Below, in pieces: positions 8,851 to 18,548 of a stretch of DNA of 64,000 bases. Position 1 is the first letter of the stretch. Each line of letters starts with the position of its first letter. The position numbers and the translations under genes are program-made. The notes beneath the pieces are model-generated. The model was not told the origin of the DNA and did no database searches. It worked only from the letters and a program-made list of their open reading frames with translations. Source of the stretch: Spirochaetes bacterium GWE1_32_154 (GTDB lineage: Bacteria > Spirochaetota > GWE2-31-10); assembly GCA_001829315.1 (NCBI GenBank), contig MIAY01000034.1:28845-92844 (forward strand), written 5' to 3'.

Positions 8851-8884
8851 GTAATGCAAGTTGTTTTAGCTTTTTATAGAAGTT

Positions 8885-9691
8885 TTATTTTATTTTATAA
8901 ATAGAATTTCTTCCCTGTTTAAACGGATGTTTGATTCCAACCAGTGATTCGGATAAACCAAGAACCAGGACACCATCAGGTTTTAAGTATTGTGCGACTT
9001 TATTCACAATGATTTCTTTTTTTGCTTCATCAAAATAGATCAGAACATTTCTAAGGAATATAACATCAAACTGTTTTTTAAACGGATAGTGATCAAGAAG
9101 ATTTAAATAACGAAAAGCAATTAATCGTTTAACTTCATTTTTTACAGTAGCAAACTCACCATCTTTGGTGAAATATTGATTTAAGTCACCTTTGAGAATA
9201 TTAGTTTTAATTTTATCTATTTTATAGGTGCCCTGCTCGGCGATTGATAACACTTTATTTGATATATCTGTGCCAAGTATTTTGAAATCTATTTTTTTAA
9301 TATCAGGTAATGCATTTATAGCTGTAATTGCCATGCTGTAACCTTCTTCGCCCGTTGAAGATGCAGCACTCCATAGTCTGATATAATCTTCTTTCTGATC
9401 GCGGTCTTTTAAAAAATCTGTAAGAAACTGAAACGACTCAGGTTCACGAAAAAAGAAACTGAAATTAGTTGTTAATGAGTTGGTAAAAATAGTAAATAAT
9501 GCACCGGTCTTGTCATTAACAAGGCTCTCAAAAAAATCTTCATAGGTTTTATATTCCTTATCATAACCAACAAATTTCGATAGTCGATTAATGACAAGGT
9601 ATTTTTTATAGTCCTTTAATGTTATACCTGTTTTATCATAAAGATACTTTGTTATTTTTTTAAACATAGTATCTGATAATGTCAATTCCAT
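8885..9691 (-). CDS. cheR: Chemotaxis methyltransferase CheR
   Basis: The 268-residue protein has the helical CheR N-domain, the NFSFFFREPESF motif, and the SAM-binding stretch RLWSAASSTGEEGYSMA. The C-terminal domain contains LLDHYPFKKQFDVIFLRNVLIYF, as in all CheR proteins. It transfers methyl groups from SAM to receptor glutamates for adaptation. The matching methylesterase CheB is not in this window. The gene is divergent from cheA, with a 156-bp shared upstream region. Confidence 0.96.
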   Translation of the reverse strand: MELTLSDTMFKKITKYLYDKTGITLKDYKKYLVINRLSKFVGYDKEYKTYEDFFESLVNDKTGALFTIFTNSLTTNFSFFFREPESFQFLTDFLKDRDQKEDYIRLWSAASSTGEEGYSMAITAINALPDIKKIDFKILGTDISNKVLSIAEQGTYKIDKIKTNILKGDLNQYFTKDGEFATVKNEVKRLIAFRYLNLLDHYPFKKQFDVIFLRNVLIYFDEAKKEIIVNKVAQYLKPDGVLVLGLSESLVGIKHPFKQGRNSIYKIK

Positions 9692-9786
9692 TATAATTCC
9701 TTATTTCATTGTAATCTTTCTTAACTATAGTATACTATACTATTAAGAAAATAATTGCAAAAAATTGCAAATTCTATACATAAAAT

Positions 9787-9815
9787 TTGATTTATTTGGA
9801 AAATTATCTGATAAT
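9787..9815 (+). promoter_or_regulatory. Likely cheA-cheY promoter
   Basis: TTGATT (9787-9792) and GATAAT (9810-9815) are 17 bases apart, about 30 bases before the cheA start. The adjacent AT-rich stretch 9722-9745 contains overlapping TATACTA boxes that may serve the divergent cheR. Confidence 0.5.
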
Positions 9816-9847
9816 TATTCATATATAAACTAACCGGAGCAAATGAT

Positions 9848-12034
9848 ATGACGGAAACCGATTTTAAAGGGGGCCTTGCAGATTTAAAAGATTTATTTGA
9901 TAAATTTGAAAAAGGTGATCTTTTTACATTGTATGAAATAAAAGAAGGTCTCGATAAAATCATTAAATTCATACCAAAAAAAATAGAAAAACTTTTTGGC
10001 GATTATCTCGGGGTTATACGAAGTTTTTTTACCGTAGATGTCAGTATGGAAAATGTTGATGAATTTATTGATGCCGGTTATTCACTTGTTGTTTCAATTG
10101 ATTCATATTATAAAGGTACGATAACACCAAAGGATTTTGAACAGGCTGTGATCGAAATAAAAAACAAAGCTAATGCTTTTGTCGATAAAAATGTTCTTCA
10201 TAATGATAAAGAAATATATCCGGAAGGGTACTTTGATAATATTGTTGACGATGAAGATATGTTAATGAAATTTTGTGATGAATTACGGGAACATATGGAT
10301 GAATCACAAATTACATTGATTGATTTGGAATTTGACAGCACGAATCAGGAGAATATTAACAAAGTTTTTAGAGCGTTTCATACCGCTAAAAGTTCCTCAG
10401 CATTTCTCGGTTTGAAAAACATTGAAGAAATTGCCCATAAAATGGAAGATATGCTTGTACTTGTCAGGGATAATAAATTGCAGGTTACAAAAGAATTAAT
10501 CGATGTTATTTTTTATGGTATCAATTTTTTCAGGGAACTCACATCAATTATTGAAACTGAGAAGTATGTTAGAACTAAAATTATCAGCAGTTATAAGAAT
10601 ATAAATATTTACAGTTACATTGATATCATAAAAGAAATTCTAGGAAATTATCATGTTAAGAAATTAGGTGAAATTTTATTAGAAGAGGGCAAACTTGATA
10701 AGGAATTAATTGAAACCATTCTAAAAAAACAGAATCAGGATAAAAATAAAAAATTCGGGCAAATCGCTGTCGAAGAGAAAATAATTACAGAAGATGAATT
10801 ACAACACGCTATGCAAAAACAAGCCGTACCTGTTAAAGTTAAAAGTGCTGTTTTTGTTAAAGTGTCAAATAATAAATTAAATGAATTAATAGATTTAGTT
10901 GGAGAACTCGTAATTAATCAATCGATGATGAGGCAGACAAAAACAGATAGCAGTAAAATAAATACTAATATGATATCATATGACACCTCATATACTCAGC
11001 TTGAGAAAATTACAACGAGTATAAAAAATATTGTTCTTTCTATGGGGATGGTGCCGGTTTCAGAAATATTCAATAAATTACGGGTGGTTATTAGAAATGC
11101 AGCAAATGAATTGAATAAAATGGTGAATGTGGAAATTGAAGGTGAATCGACCGAATTAGATAGAAATGTAATAGAAACTATTTATGATCCGTTAGTTCAT
11201 ATAGTTCGTAATGCTGTTGATCATGGTTTGGAAGATGCTGATGAAAGGGTCGCTGCCGGGAAGAATAATGTAGGTAAAATCAAAATTGAGGCTTTGCACA
11301 AAGGTAATAATATTGAAATAAAAATTATTGATGATGGTCATGGAATTGATCGTGACAGAGTATTGCAAAAAGCAATTGAAAAGGGGATGGTCTCTGCTGA
11401 AGATGCATCAAGGCTCGATGATAAGGAAATTTATAATTTTATGTTTTTACCGGGGTTTTCAACGGCAAAAACAGTTACAGAGTTATCCGGTAGAGGTGTT
11501 GGTCTTGATGTGGTAAAAAGAAATATCGATCAGATTCATGGAAAAGTTGAGATCCGGTCAGTTAAGGGGAAATATAGTCAGTTTATAATAAAGTTGCCTT
11601 TGACACTTGCAATTATTGATGGATTTGTTACTATTATAAATAATGTTAAGTACATTTTCCCATTCAATATTATTGAAGAAATAATTATTCCTGATGGTAT
11701 TAATATAAGTAAAATGGAAGACGGTCAAATTATGCTTTATCTGCGCAATGGTTATATCCCTGTTATATTTGCCGGAAAAACCTTTGATGAAGATACATAC
11801 AATACAGACTTGTCTACAATTTTAATTATTATAATAACATATCAGAATAAATATTATGGTATTGCTGTTGACGGTATTGCCGGTAAACAGGAAATTGTAA
11901 TAAAGAATTTAAATCAGGCACTTAATAATTTACGGATTTTTTCCGGCGGTACTATTTTTGGTGATGGAACAATTGGTTTTGTTGTTGATATAGAAGAATT
12001 TATGGAAAAATCGAAAGATGTAATAGAAGAGTAA
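9848..12034 (+). CDS. cheA: Chemotaxis histidine kinase CheA with MshEN-like insert
   Basis: This 728-residue kinase has an extra N-terminal domain (about 1-150), an HPt domain with the phosphorylated His178 in FHTAKSSSAFLG, a dimerisation segment (NKLNELIDLVGELV), an ATPase (HIVRNAVDHGLED and GRGVGLDVV) and a C-terminal CheW-like domain. Where CheY-binding P2 is usually found there are two short repeats, KLGEILLEEGKLDKELIETI and KFGQIAVEEKIITEDELQHA. These look like the MshEN/GspE_N fold, some members of which bind cyclic di-GMP. The gene is followed 17 bases later by cheY. The start is supported by GGAG at 9836. Confidence 0.95.
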   Translation: MTETDFKGGLADLKDLFDKFEKGDLFTLYEIKEGLDKIIKFIPKKIEKLFGDYLGVIRSFFTVDVSMENVDEFIDAGYSLVVSIDSYYKGTITPKDFEQAVIEIKNKANAFVDKNVLHNDKEIYPEGYFDNIVDDEDMLMKFCDELREHMDESQITLIDLEFDSTNQENINKVFRAFHTAKSSSAFLGLKNIEEIAHKMEDMLVLVRDNKLQVTKELIDVIFYGINFFRELTSIIETEKYVRTKIISSYKNINIYSYIDIIKEILGNYHVKKLGEILLEEGKLDKELIETILKKQNQDKNKKFGQIAVEEKIITEDELQHAMQKQAVPVKVKSAVFVKVSNNKLNELIDLVGELVINQSMMRQTKTDSSKINTNMISYDTSYTQLEKITTSIKNIVLSMGMVPVSEIFNKLRVVIRNAANELNKMVNVEIEGESTELDRNVIETIYDPLVHIVRNAVDHGLEDADERVAAGKNNVGKIKIEALHKGNNIEIKIIDDGHGIDRDRVLQKAIEKGMVSAEDASRLDDKEIYNFMFLPGFSTAKTVTELSGRGVGLDVVKRNIDQIHGKVEIRSVKGKYSQFIIKLPLTLAIIDGFVTIINNVKYIFPFNIIEEIIIPDGINISKMEDGQIMLYLRNGYIPVIFAGKTFDEDTYNTDLSTILIIIITYQNKYYGIAVDGIAGKQEIVIKNLNQALNNLRIFSGGTIFGDGTIGFVVDIEEFMEKSKDVIEE

Positions 12035-12051
12035 TATGGAGGACCGGATAT

Positions 12052-12420
12052 ATGAAGATTTTTATAGTTGATGATTCAACCGTTGGTAGAGAAGTAATAA
12101 AAAAAGCTTTAGGAGTGTATGGCTATAATGATATTGAAGAAGCAAAAGACGGGGTTGATGCCCTTGAGCAAATTGAGTTAAAAAAACCTCTTGTAGATCT
12201 TTTTGTATTGGATATTAATATGCCTCGAATGGACGGGTTAACGCTTCTCGGGAAAATACGAACTATTTATAAAACAACACCTGTGGTTATGCTTACAACA
12301 GAAACTGATAAAGCAAAAATGGTAAAAGCAAAAGAATCCGGAGCAACAGGCTGGATAATTAAACCGTTTGATGCTGAAAAACTTGTAAAAGTTATTGAAA
12401 TGGTTGTACCGAAAAAATAA
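12052..12420 (+). CDS. cheY: Chemotaxis response regulator CheY
   Basis: This 122-residue receiver domain has the acidic pair in FIVDDST, phospho-acceptor Asp in FVLDINMPRMDG, Thr in MLTTE and Lys in IIKPFD. It follows cheA at 17 bases with a strong GGAGG site. Phosphorylated by CheA, it should bind the flagellar switch; no flagellar gene is present in the window. A short palindromic element follows and may act as the 3' end of the transcript. Confidence 0.94.
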   Translation: MKIFIVDDSTVGREVIKKALGVYGYNDIEEAKDGVDALEQIELKKPLVDLFVLDINMPRMDGLTLLGKIRTIYKTTPVVMLTTETDKAKMVKAKESGATGWIIKPFDAEKLVKVIEMVVPKK

Positions 12421-12432
12421 TTTGGATACATT

Positions 12433-12476
12433 GAGCCTCTTGTAAAACTATTTTTTCGATTTTTTGCAAGTGTTTC
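12433..12476 (+). repeat. Palindromic MITE-like element, copy 4 (short form)
   Basis: This single-hairpin 44-bp form reads GAGCCTCTTGTAAAACTA... to ...TTTTTTGCAAGTGTTTC. The flanks are CATT and TATT (three of four match). It sits between the convergent cheY and diguanylate cyclase genes; the terminal C at 12476 gives the G of the cyclase stop codon TAG on the minus strand. Confidence 0.75.
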
Positions 12477-13990
12477 TATTGTAGAGTGTTTTTTTTCTCA
12501 TTTTTCATAGTGTACATTCGATTGTCAGCAGTTTTAATTGCCTCTATGAGATTGTCACCTTTGTTTACGGTTTTTATACCAAATGAAAAATTAAGTTTGA
12601 CTTCAGATTGTTCTTTGTTGAGTATCTCAAGGTTTTTAAATAATCTTTCTCTTATAATTTCTACTGCCTTTTCATCAGTGCAAGGAAGGAATACAACAAA
12701 TTCGTCGCCACCAATTCGTGCAATCATATCATCGGTACGGAACTCTTTGAGTAGAAAATTGGACATTTTGCGGATTAATGTGTCACCGTATTCATGACCC
12801 TTTGTGTCATTTAAAGATTTCAGGCCATCAACATCGAACATAATAACCGATATTGGATATCGTCTGCCTGATGATAGTCGTTTAATTTCTTCATCAAAAT
12901 ATGTTCTGTTATATAAGCCGGTTAGTTGGTCATGGAAGCTCAAGTATTTGAATTTTTCTTCAATTTGTTTTCGATCAGTTACATCCCTGCCAACAAGAAC
13001 ACTTCCTCTCGGCTCATTAATTGATGTGTAAAACGGATAAATATTCATATCATAATATTTTATTTCATTATTTCTAAAGATTTTTACTTCAGTATTAAAT
13101 TGTTTTTTTGTATTAAAAGCATCAACAAAATCTGCCCATAAGTAGAAATGCTCAATTGCTTTCGTTCCAATAATTGAATCAAGTTTTCGGTCAAGAAGGT
13201 TTTCAGCGGCTTCGTTAGCATCAATAATATTTGAATCTTTATCAAGTACGATTATCCCGTCACTTATTTTATCAAAAACAATATCGCGTGCTATTGGTTT
13301 GAAGTTGAGATAATTATATTTAACGAAGATGAGTAATATATAAAAAGCACTTAACAATAATGCCGGAGGTGTTAAATTATAAGGTATTATTTTTTTAAGT
13401 TCCGGATAGTAATTTATAATTATTGAGACAAAATTAGCTAAAACAGGAAATAAAACAGCTATTTTCATATATAATGTCAAATTTTTATAATAGTTAAATT
13501 TTGATTTATTATAAAAACAAAATATAGTAGTTCCGCCAATCAATACAATATAAGTATAAGTAAGATGAATCCAATACCAAACCCCGAAATGAGGAATAAT
13601 TTCAAAATTAAAAATATATGATGGAAATAATATTGAGGAATTACCATCGAAAAAAAGGATCGATAAAGTAATGACCGGTTCGATAAATAAAAGGAAAATA
13701 ACCCAATGTTTGAGCATTTTCAGTTTATTAGTAAATGAAAGTACAAATAGTAAAAATGATGGATATATTAATATTATACCAAAGTATTTTAATTTAAACC
13801 AGAAAAAAGCCTGTGCACTGTTTGTTGCAGAGATTTCAAATGAATAAAATAATAACCATAAAAAAGCACCAATGAGTGTAAAAAAAAATACGTTAGAGCC
13901 TGTTATTTTTGAATTAACAAGAATAAAAGTACATGAAAGAATAAGAAAAAAAATTGTTATACATATAATGAGGTATAAATAATAAATCAA
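12476..13990 (-). CDS. Membrane diguanylate cyclase (7TM-PAS-GGDEF)
   Basis: The N-terminal third has about seven membrane helices like the 7TM region of sensor kinases. A PAS domain (LDKDSNIIDANEAAENLLDR) and a GGDEF domain follow. The active site is intact (ARIGGDEFVVFLP) and the inhibitory RxxD site (RTDD) lies five residues before it. It should make cyclic di-GMP with product feedback. It starts at TTG 13990 after AGAGG, 14 bases behind the STAS gene, so the two form an operon. The last base of its stop codon belongs to a palindromic element; without it, the frame would continue about a dozen codons. Confidence 0.9.
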   Translation of the reverse strand: MIYYLYLIICITIFFLILSCTFILVNSKITGSNVFFFTLIGAFLWLLFYSFEISATNSAQAFFWFKLKYFGIILIYPSFLLFVLSFTNKLKMLKHWVIFLLFIEPVITLSILFFDGNSSILFPSYIFNFEIIPHFGVWYWIHLTYTYIVLIGGTTIFCFYNKSKFNYYKNLTLYMKIAVLFPVLANFVSIIINYYPELKKIIPYNLTPPALLLSAFYILLIFVKYNYLNFKPIARDIVFDKISDGIIVLDKDSNIIDANEAAENLLDRKLDSIIGTKAIEHFYLWADFVDAFNTKKQFNTEVKIFRNNEIKYYDMNIYPFYTSINEPRGSVLVGRDVTDRKQIEEKFKYLSFHDQLTGLYNRTYFDEEIKRLSSGRRYPISVIMFDVDGLKSLNDTKGHEYGDTLIRKMSNFLLKEFRTDDMIARIGGDEFVVFLPCTDEKAVEIIRERLFKNLEILNKEQSEVKLNFSFGIKTVNKGDNLIEAIKTADNRMYTMKNEKKNTLQ

Positions 13991-14004
13991 ATTGTGAACC
14001 TCTG

Positions 14005-14346
14005 TTAACTAATGGCCTTTTTTAGTTCAAAGTAATTTGAAAAACCTAAGAGATCAAAAACTTTTACAATTTCGTCTTTTACATTAATGATTAATAAATT
14101 GCACAGTAATGTATCTGCATTTGTTTTCAGATACGTAAATGCCCCAATACCTGACGACGAAATATACACTAAGTTTTCACAGTCTATAATGATTTTTGTT
14201 TTATCTTTTATAAATAAGTTAAGACGAACTTGAAAATCGTATGAATTACTCGAGTCAATTGAGCCTAATACATTTATGTAGAGTATTTCATCAGAATCAG
14301 TGAAGAACGTGAAAGATAGTTTTTTATTGATTATAACTTTGTTCAT
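14005..14346 (-). CDS. STAS-domain anti-anti-sigma-like protein
   Basis: This single STAS domain of 113 residues has the central IIIDCENLVYISSSGIGAF motif, where the serine after SS is the usual phosphorylation site of SpoIIAA/RsbV proteins. Such proteins bind anti-sigma kinases, or act in other partner-switching systems. It lies just upstream of the diguanylate cyclase and is probably co-transcribed with it. No anti-sigma kinase or PP2C phosphatase is seen nearby, so its partner is elsewhere. Confidence 0.85.
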   Translation of the reverse strand: MNKVIINKKLSFTFFTDSDEILYINVLGSIDSSNSYDFQVRLNLFIKDKTKIIIDCENLVYISSSGIGAFTYLKTNADTLLCNLLIINVKDEIVKVFDLLGFSNYFELKKAIS

Positions 14347-14486
14347 TATTTCCCCAAATAATAATTCTGTTATTAAATAATTAAATCTATTTTACCCAAT
14401 AAATTTTATTATATACTTAAATATGATTAAATAATATAACTATTTTGTCAATCACTTATAGAAAAAAACTTAAATTTATTAAAATA

Positions 14487-16370
14487 TTATATTTTATATT
14501 GAGCTATTGCTGATTCAAGTTTATTTATATCATCAAATGATGTTTTTGAATTTTCTTTTATTTGAAGAAATGATTCAATAAGTTCTTTGATTCCTTCTGT
14601 TTTATTATGTTCATTATCAGATATTTTTCGAGTATCTGCATTAATTATATCGATCGATTGTTTTAATTGTTCAATTTGATTGTGTTGAGTTATTGTATCT
14701 TTTTTAATATCAATTGATGCGTTAAGTAAATCATCAATTTTTGCTATATTTTCTCGAGCAGATTCAATTTGTTTCGTGGATTGGGCGGATATTCCGGTAA
14801 TCATCGTCGTAATAGAATTTGTCTTCTCGTGCATAGCAGTAAATGTTGATGATAAGTCTTTAAATATTTCTTCACCATTGATAATTTTATCTGAAATCTC
14901 ATCTATAAGTGATGAAATCATTTTTGCTGAACTTGCCGTATTTTGTGATAATTTTCTAATTTCTGAGGCAACTACAGCAAAACCTTTACCTTGTTCTCCT
15001 GCATGAGCAGCTTCTATTGAAGCATTCATTGATAAAAGGTTTGTTCTATCAGCAATATCAGAAATGATTTTTACGATATTTTGTACTTTTTTACCTGTTT
15101 CACTTATTTCAGAAATAGAATTTGTAGCCATTGATATGTTGTAATTGCTTTTTTGAAAAGCATCCTGTAGTTTATTAAATTCCTTATCAACCGATATCGT
15201 TAAATTTAAAACATTTTCAAATGATGTTATCATTGTTTTTAGTGAATTAGATGTTGTCTCTATTTTTGATGCCTGATTATTATTTTTATCAATTGATGTT
15301 TTGGTAATTTGAATAATTGAATTAACACTTGAAACCATATTTTCAATGTTTGTTATTTGAATTTTTATTTCTTTTTCAGTTAATAATATATTAGATTCAA
15401 TTTCAACCGCTCTCTCATGTGATTTATTAATTGTGCCATGCATTAAATTTCCTGATTGAGAAACTTGCATTGTTAATTGTTTTATTTTAACAAATGTAGA
15501 AAATAACCTGTCTATGAGAACATTTATTTTACTTGTAATTAACCCGATATCATCAAAATTGGTTAGAATTACTTTATCAGAAAGGTTCAGTTCTTCCCGA
15601 ATCATGTGGTTTAACTGAAGCAATAAATTTTTAAGATAAGACAGTGACTCGAAAATTATAATAAAAGCTATTAAACAGATAAGAAAAAATAACATTATAT
15701 TAATAAGAACAATGTTATTTATTGATTCTTTTAACAGGTTTTTTGAACTGTAACTTATAAAAAGAAGAATGTTTATAATAATCGGAAAAGATAATAATGC
15801 AGCTATAGGGAAAAATAATCTTTTTAATATTGTTGTTGTTCTTGTTTCGTTTTGATTAATTGTGAAGATTTTAAATTTCACTTTTGCTTCAATAAGAAAC
15901 CAGTTTAAAATTCGTGCTGTGATAAACCCGTTTATTATACCCCAGCAAATAGCTATGAGTAATCTGAATGTTAATTCCTGAGAATCAATAGCGATTCCTT
16001 TCAGGAATAATGGCAAGTAATTGATTGTAACACCGATTAAGTAAGAGAATGAACCGATTATAAAAAGAAATGGTGGAATCTTATCTATTGAACGGATACC
16101 TTTTTTTATTTCACTATCAGATAAAGTAATGTTGTTATCAATTTTTTTTATTACTTTTTCAGCTGGTTTATAAATAAGATAAACAAAATATGTAGATAAA
16201 GGGCCGAGAGTAAACACATTAACAACAAGTTTTTTTATAAAATGAATAGTCTGTTCTTTAGTGTATAAAACAATAAGAGGAACGAATATTCCATATAAAA
16301 AAATTGCCCCTGCGATACTGATAAAAGTTGCTAAAACAATTTTTAATGTTAAATAATTTTTTTTTTCCAT
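14487..16370 (-). CDS. Methyl-accepting chemotaxis protein with multi-helix membrane domain
   Basis: Unlike the receptor at 2474, this 627-residue protein begins with about six membrane helices spread over the first 250 residues and has no large periplasmic domain. The cytoplasmic part carries the conserved tip (IADRTNLLSMNASIEAAHAG) and the following GKGFAVVASEIRKLS. It could sense membrane or energy state, which is an inference. The upstream sequence has no ribosome site, and its promoter places transcription at or beside the start codon (see the promoter entry). It lies 43 bp behind mntP but seems to have its own promoter. Confidence 0.9.
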   Translation of the reverse strand: MEKKNYLTLKIVLATFISIAGAIFLYGIFVPLIVLYTKEQTIHFIKKLVVNVFTLGPLSTYFVYLIYKPAEKVIKKIDNNITLSDSEIKKGIRSIDKIPPFLFIIGSFSYLIGVTINYLPLFLKGIAIDSQELTFRLLIAICWGIINGFITARILNWFLIEAKVKFKIFTINQNETRTTTILKRLFFPIAALLSFPIIINILLFISYSSKNLLKESINNIVLINIMLFFLICLIAFIIIFESLSYLKNLLLQLNHMIREELNLSDKVILTNFDDIGLITSKINVLIDRLFSTFVKIKQLTMQVSQSGNLMHGTINKSHERAVEIESNILLTEKEIKIQITNIENMVSSVNSIIQITKTSIDKNNNQASKIETTSNSLKTMITSFENVLNLTISVDKEFNKLQDAFQKSNYNISMATNSISEISETGKKVQNIVKIISDIADRTNLLSMNASIEAAHAGEQGKGFAVVASEIRKLSQNTASSAKMISSLIDEISDKIINGEEIFKDLSSTFTAMHEKTNSITTMITGISAQSTKQIESARENIAKIDDLLNASIDIKKDTITQHNQIEQLKQSIDIINADTRKISDNEHNKTEGIKELIESFLQIKENSKTSFDDINKLESAIAQYKI

Positions 16371-16376
16371 GACAGA

Positions 16377-16404
16377 ATTATATGCAGTAAAAATTAAAAG
16401 TCAA
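16377..16404 (-). promoter_or_regulatory. Promoter giving a probable leaderless mRNA
   Basis: On the minus strand TTGACT (16399-16404) and TATAAT (16377-16382) are 16 bases apart. Only six bases separate the -10 box from the receptor ATG at 16370, and no Shine-Dalgarno sequence fits. Transcription should start at or within a base or two of the ATG. Confidence 0.6.
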
Positions 16405-16413
16405 ATTTTTTTC

Positions 16414-16977
16414 TTAAAAAAATGCTTTAAATAATATATGTAAACCAATTCCGATAATAATAAGTCCGCCTGTTATTTCCGACCATTTTCCCATGAAATT
16501 TCCGACCAGTTTCCCAATAAAAACACCTGAAAATGATAATATCAAAGTAATCACGCCGATTATCGAAACTGAAATAATCAGAGGAACTCTGAGTATTCCT
16601 ATTGTAATTCCTGCTGCAAGTGCATCTATAGATGTTGCAATTGCAACAATGAATAAATGTTTACCTTTGGATATGTCGTAAATATCACAATCTTCTTTAA
16701 CCTCAAAAGCCTCAATTATCATTTTTAAACCGACTATAAACAGAAGAACGCATGCAATAACCGGACTGATTTTTTCCATTGACTTGCCGATTGCATGACC
16801 GCCAAACCACCCGATTAATGGCATGAGCGCTTGAAATAGTGCAGTTACTACAGCTAAACGTATGGCACTCCAGAAATTAGCCTTTCTATAGCAGACGCCA
16901 AACCCGACGCAAACAGAAAATGCATCCATTGCTAAGGCAAAACCAAGCAGAATAACAGATAGTAAACCGGTTGTCAT
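16414..16977 (-). CDS. mntP: Manganese efflux pump MntP
   Basis: This six-helix membrane protein of 187 residues has the duplicated MntP signatures: LLGFALAMDAFSVCVGFGV near the N-terminus and VAIATSIDALAAGITIGI in the middle, each with the essential membrane aspartate. It exports Mn2+. The start has a strong GGGGGA site 7 bases upstream. No yybP-ykoY manganese riboswitch could be recognised in the 120-bp upstream gap. Confidence 0.95.
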   Translation of the reverse strand: MTTGLLSVILLGFALAMDAFSVCVGFGVCYRKANFWSAIRLAVVTALFQALMPLIGWFGGHAIGKSMEKISPVIACVLLFIVGLKMIIEAFEVKEDCDIYDISKGKHLFIVAIATSIDALAAGITIGILRVPLIISVSIIGVITLILSFSGVFIGKLVGNFMGKWSEITGGLIIIGIGLHILFKAFF

Positions 16978-17049
16978 AATAAATCCCCCGGTGATTTATA
17001 GTATTTCATGGTTAAAAAGTAAAGTTATTGTTTTGGAAAGGTTAGTGTG

Positions 17050-17088
17050 TAATATAAGGTCACTAAAAATTGTAGTGACCTTATATTA
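17050..17088 (-). terminator. Long perfect hairpin behind the lipoprotein gene
   Basis: A 16-bp perfect inverted repeat (TAATATAAGGTCACTA and its complement) with a 7-base loop begins 10 bases after the stop of the minus-strand gene at 17098. There is no T run on the outgoing side, so it may act as an mRNA end stabiliser or a weak terminator. Confidence 0.55.
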
Positions 17089-17097
17089 TATTTAGTA

Positions 17098-18471
17098 TTA
17101 TAGAGTAATTGAGCCTGAAACTTTTTTTACGGTATTCGTATCATAGTTAATTTCAAATAGCTTAGCATCCTGTACTAAATCTTCATCCCAGATAGAAATA
17201 TACCATTCACCGGAATCTGCATTTTTTGTTGCATATCCGATTGAATTGAGCCAGAAATCGTCAGTTGCATTTGTTGCATTGTCATTTGCAAATGATGAAG
17301 TGATAACAAGTTCTGTTGCATTTCCTGTGTAGTTTAATGTATATGATGAAGCATATTCAGTTTCATATTCATTATAATTATCATCATATTCACCGGCATC
17401 AAAAGAGTCATATTCGCCTGAATCGGTATATTTAATTCCGTCAAAACTGTATTGTGAACCGGTTAAATCACCTGTGCCATTAAATGTTTCTTTCCAATAG
17501 GCTTTTGTAGTTGAATCATCGTATGTTGTGTTTATATAGCCACCGTCATCATCGGCTAAACCTTTAACAAGGTATGAGTAATCCATTGAGCCCATATTTG
17601 ATGTAACACTGTAATCAACAAGAACACCGTTTTTAATACCTGTTTCCTGTGCACTAATAACATTTTTCATGTTGGTTGTGCCCATTGTAAAATCAATTTG
17701 AATACTGCTTTTTGGTAATGCTGCTGTAGCGTCATATGCAAATTTAACTGAATAGTTTAAATCTTCAGGCATTGAATCTGATGTAGTTTTAAAATTTGAA
17801 TAAATAAAAATTTTATTTTTTGTAAGATTCCATTTGATTGTCATTTCCATTTTTATTTGCATTTGCGTTTCTATATCTTCCTGAGTCCTATTCATTGATA
17901 CGATGTAATTATATCCGTCTGCAGGCGAGGCGTATTTTGTAATTGTCATTGCAGGACATGGAATTTCAGTTCCAATGGTTTTTTTCATTTCTTCTTCCAA
18001 CCCTTCTATATCTTCACCCCATTCCTGACATGACTCAAGGATTTTATTAACTATTTCTTCGGTATATATTATTTTGAAATCACCTTCTTTAATGGAATAT
18101 GGTGTATCATTAACTATTTTATTTTCTATTGATGCTAATACAATATCGATAAAGATAAAATACATATCAAATTGTTTCGCATACGTTTTAATACTTTTTA
18201 CACCATCTTTTAAAGTTTTATAACCTGAACTTTGACTCGTTTCACCTCGTGTAGATTGAACCAGCGGTGTATCTTTAGTTGCAGTTAAACTGGCAGGAAA
18301 TGTAACAACAAAATTGGGTGGTGCAATTTTATTCTGATAAGTCTTTTTTGTTTCCTGAGTTGCCGATGGCGTTGCTGTTGTTCCGTCATCAAGATTACAC
18401 CCTGTAGAAACAAACATTGTAATAAAAGAAATAAACATAATTGGCAGAAATCGAGCTATAATTTTTAACAT
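17098..18471 (-). CDS. Lipoprotein of unknown function
   Basis: From the ATG at 18471, after AGGAGG, the protein starts with a signal peptide and lipobox (MFVSTGC). The longer track ORF (to 18555) would overlap the bio promoter and lacks a ribosome site. The mature part is acidic, rich in Thr, Ser, Tyr and Asn, with a coiled region near residues 120-170 and a C-terminal part of likely beta structure. No known domain was recognised. The gene is divergent from the biotin operon. Confidence 0.75.
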   Translation of the reverse strand: MLKIIARFLPIMFISFITMFVSTGCNLDDGTTATPSATQETKKTYQNKIAPPNFVVTFPASLTATKDTPLVQSTRGETSQSSGYKTLKDGVKSIKTYAKQFDMYFIFIDIVLASIENKIVNDTPYSIKEGDFKIIYTEEIVNKILESCQEWGEDIEGLEEEMKKTIGTEIPCPAMTITKYASPADGYNYIVSMNRTQEDIETQMQIKMEMTIKWNLTKNKIFIYSNFKTTSDSMPEDLNYSVKFAYDATAALPKSSIQIDFTMGTTNMKNVISAQETGIKNGVLVDYSVTSNMGSMDYSYLVKGLADDDGGYINTTYDDSTTKAYWKETFNGTGDLTGSQYSFDGIKYTDSGEYDSFDAGEYDDNYNEYETEYASSYTLNYTGNATELVITSSFANDNATNATDDFWLNSIGYATKNADSGEWYISIWDEDLVQDAKLFEINYDTNTVKKVSGSITL

Positions 18472-18548
18472 GAAAAATCCTCCTATCGTTGTAATATAGA
18501 ACAATTTCGAAAAAAAACAATACTTTGTGTTTTTAATTATTTCACTCA

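Noticed and set aside
16978-17097. Manganese riboswitch (yybP-ykoY) before mntP
   Set aside because: The gap is short and none of the conserved loop sequences could be found; the only structure is the hairpin behind the lipoprotein gene.
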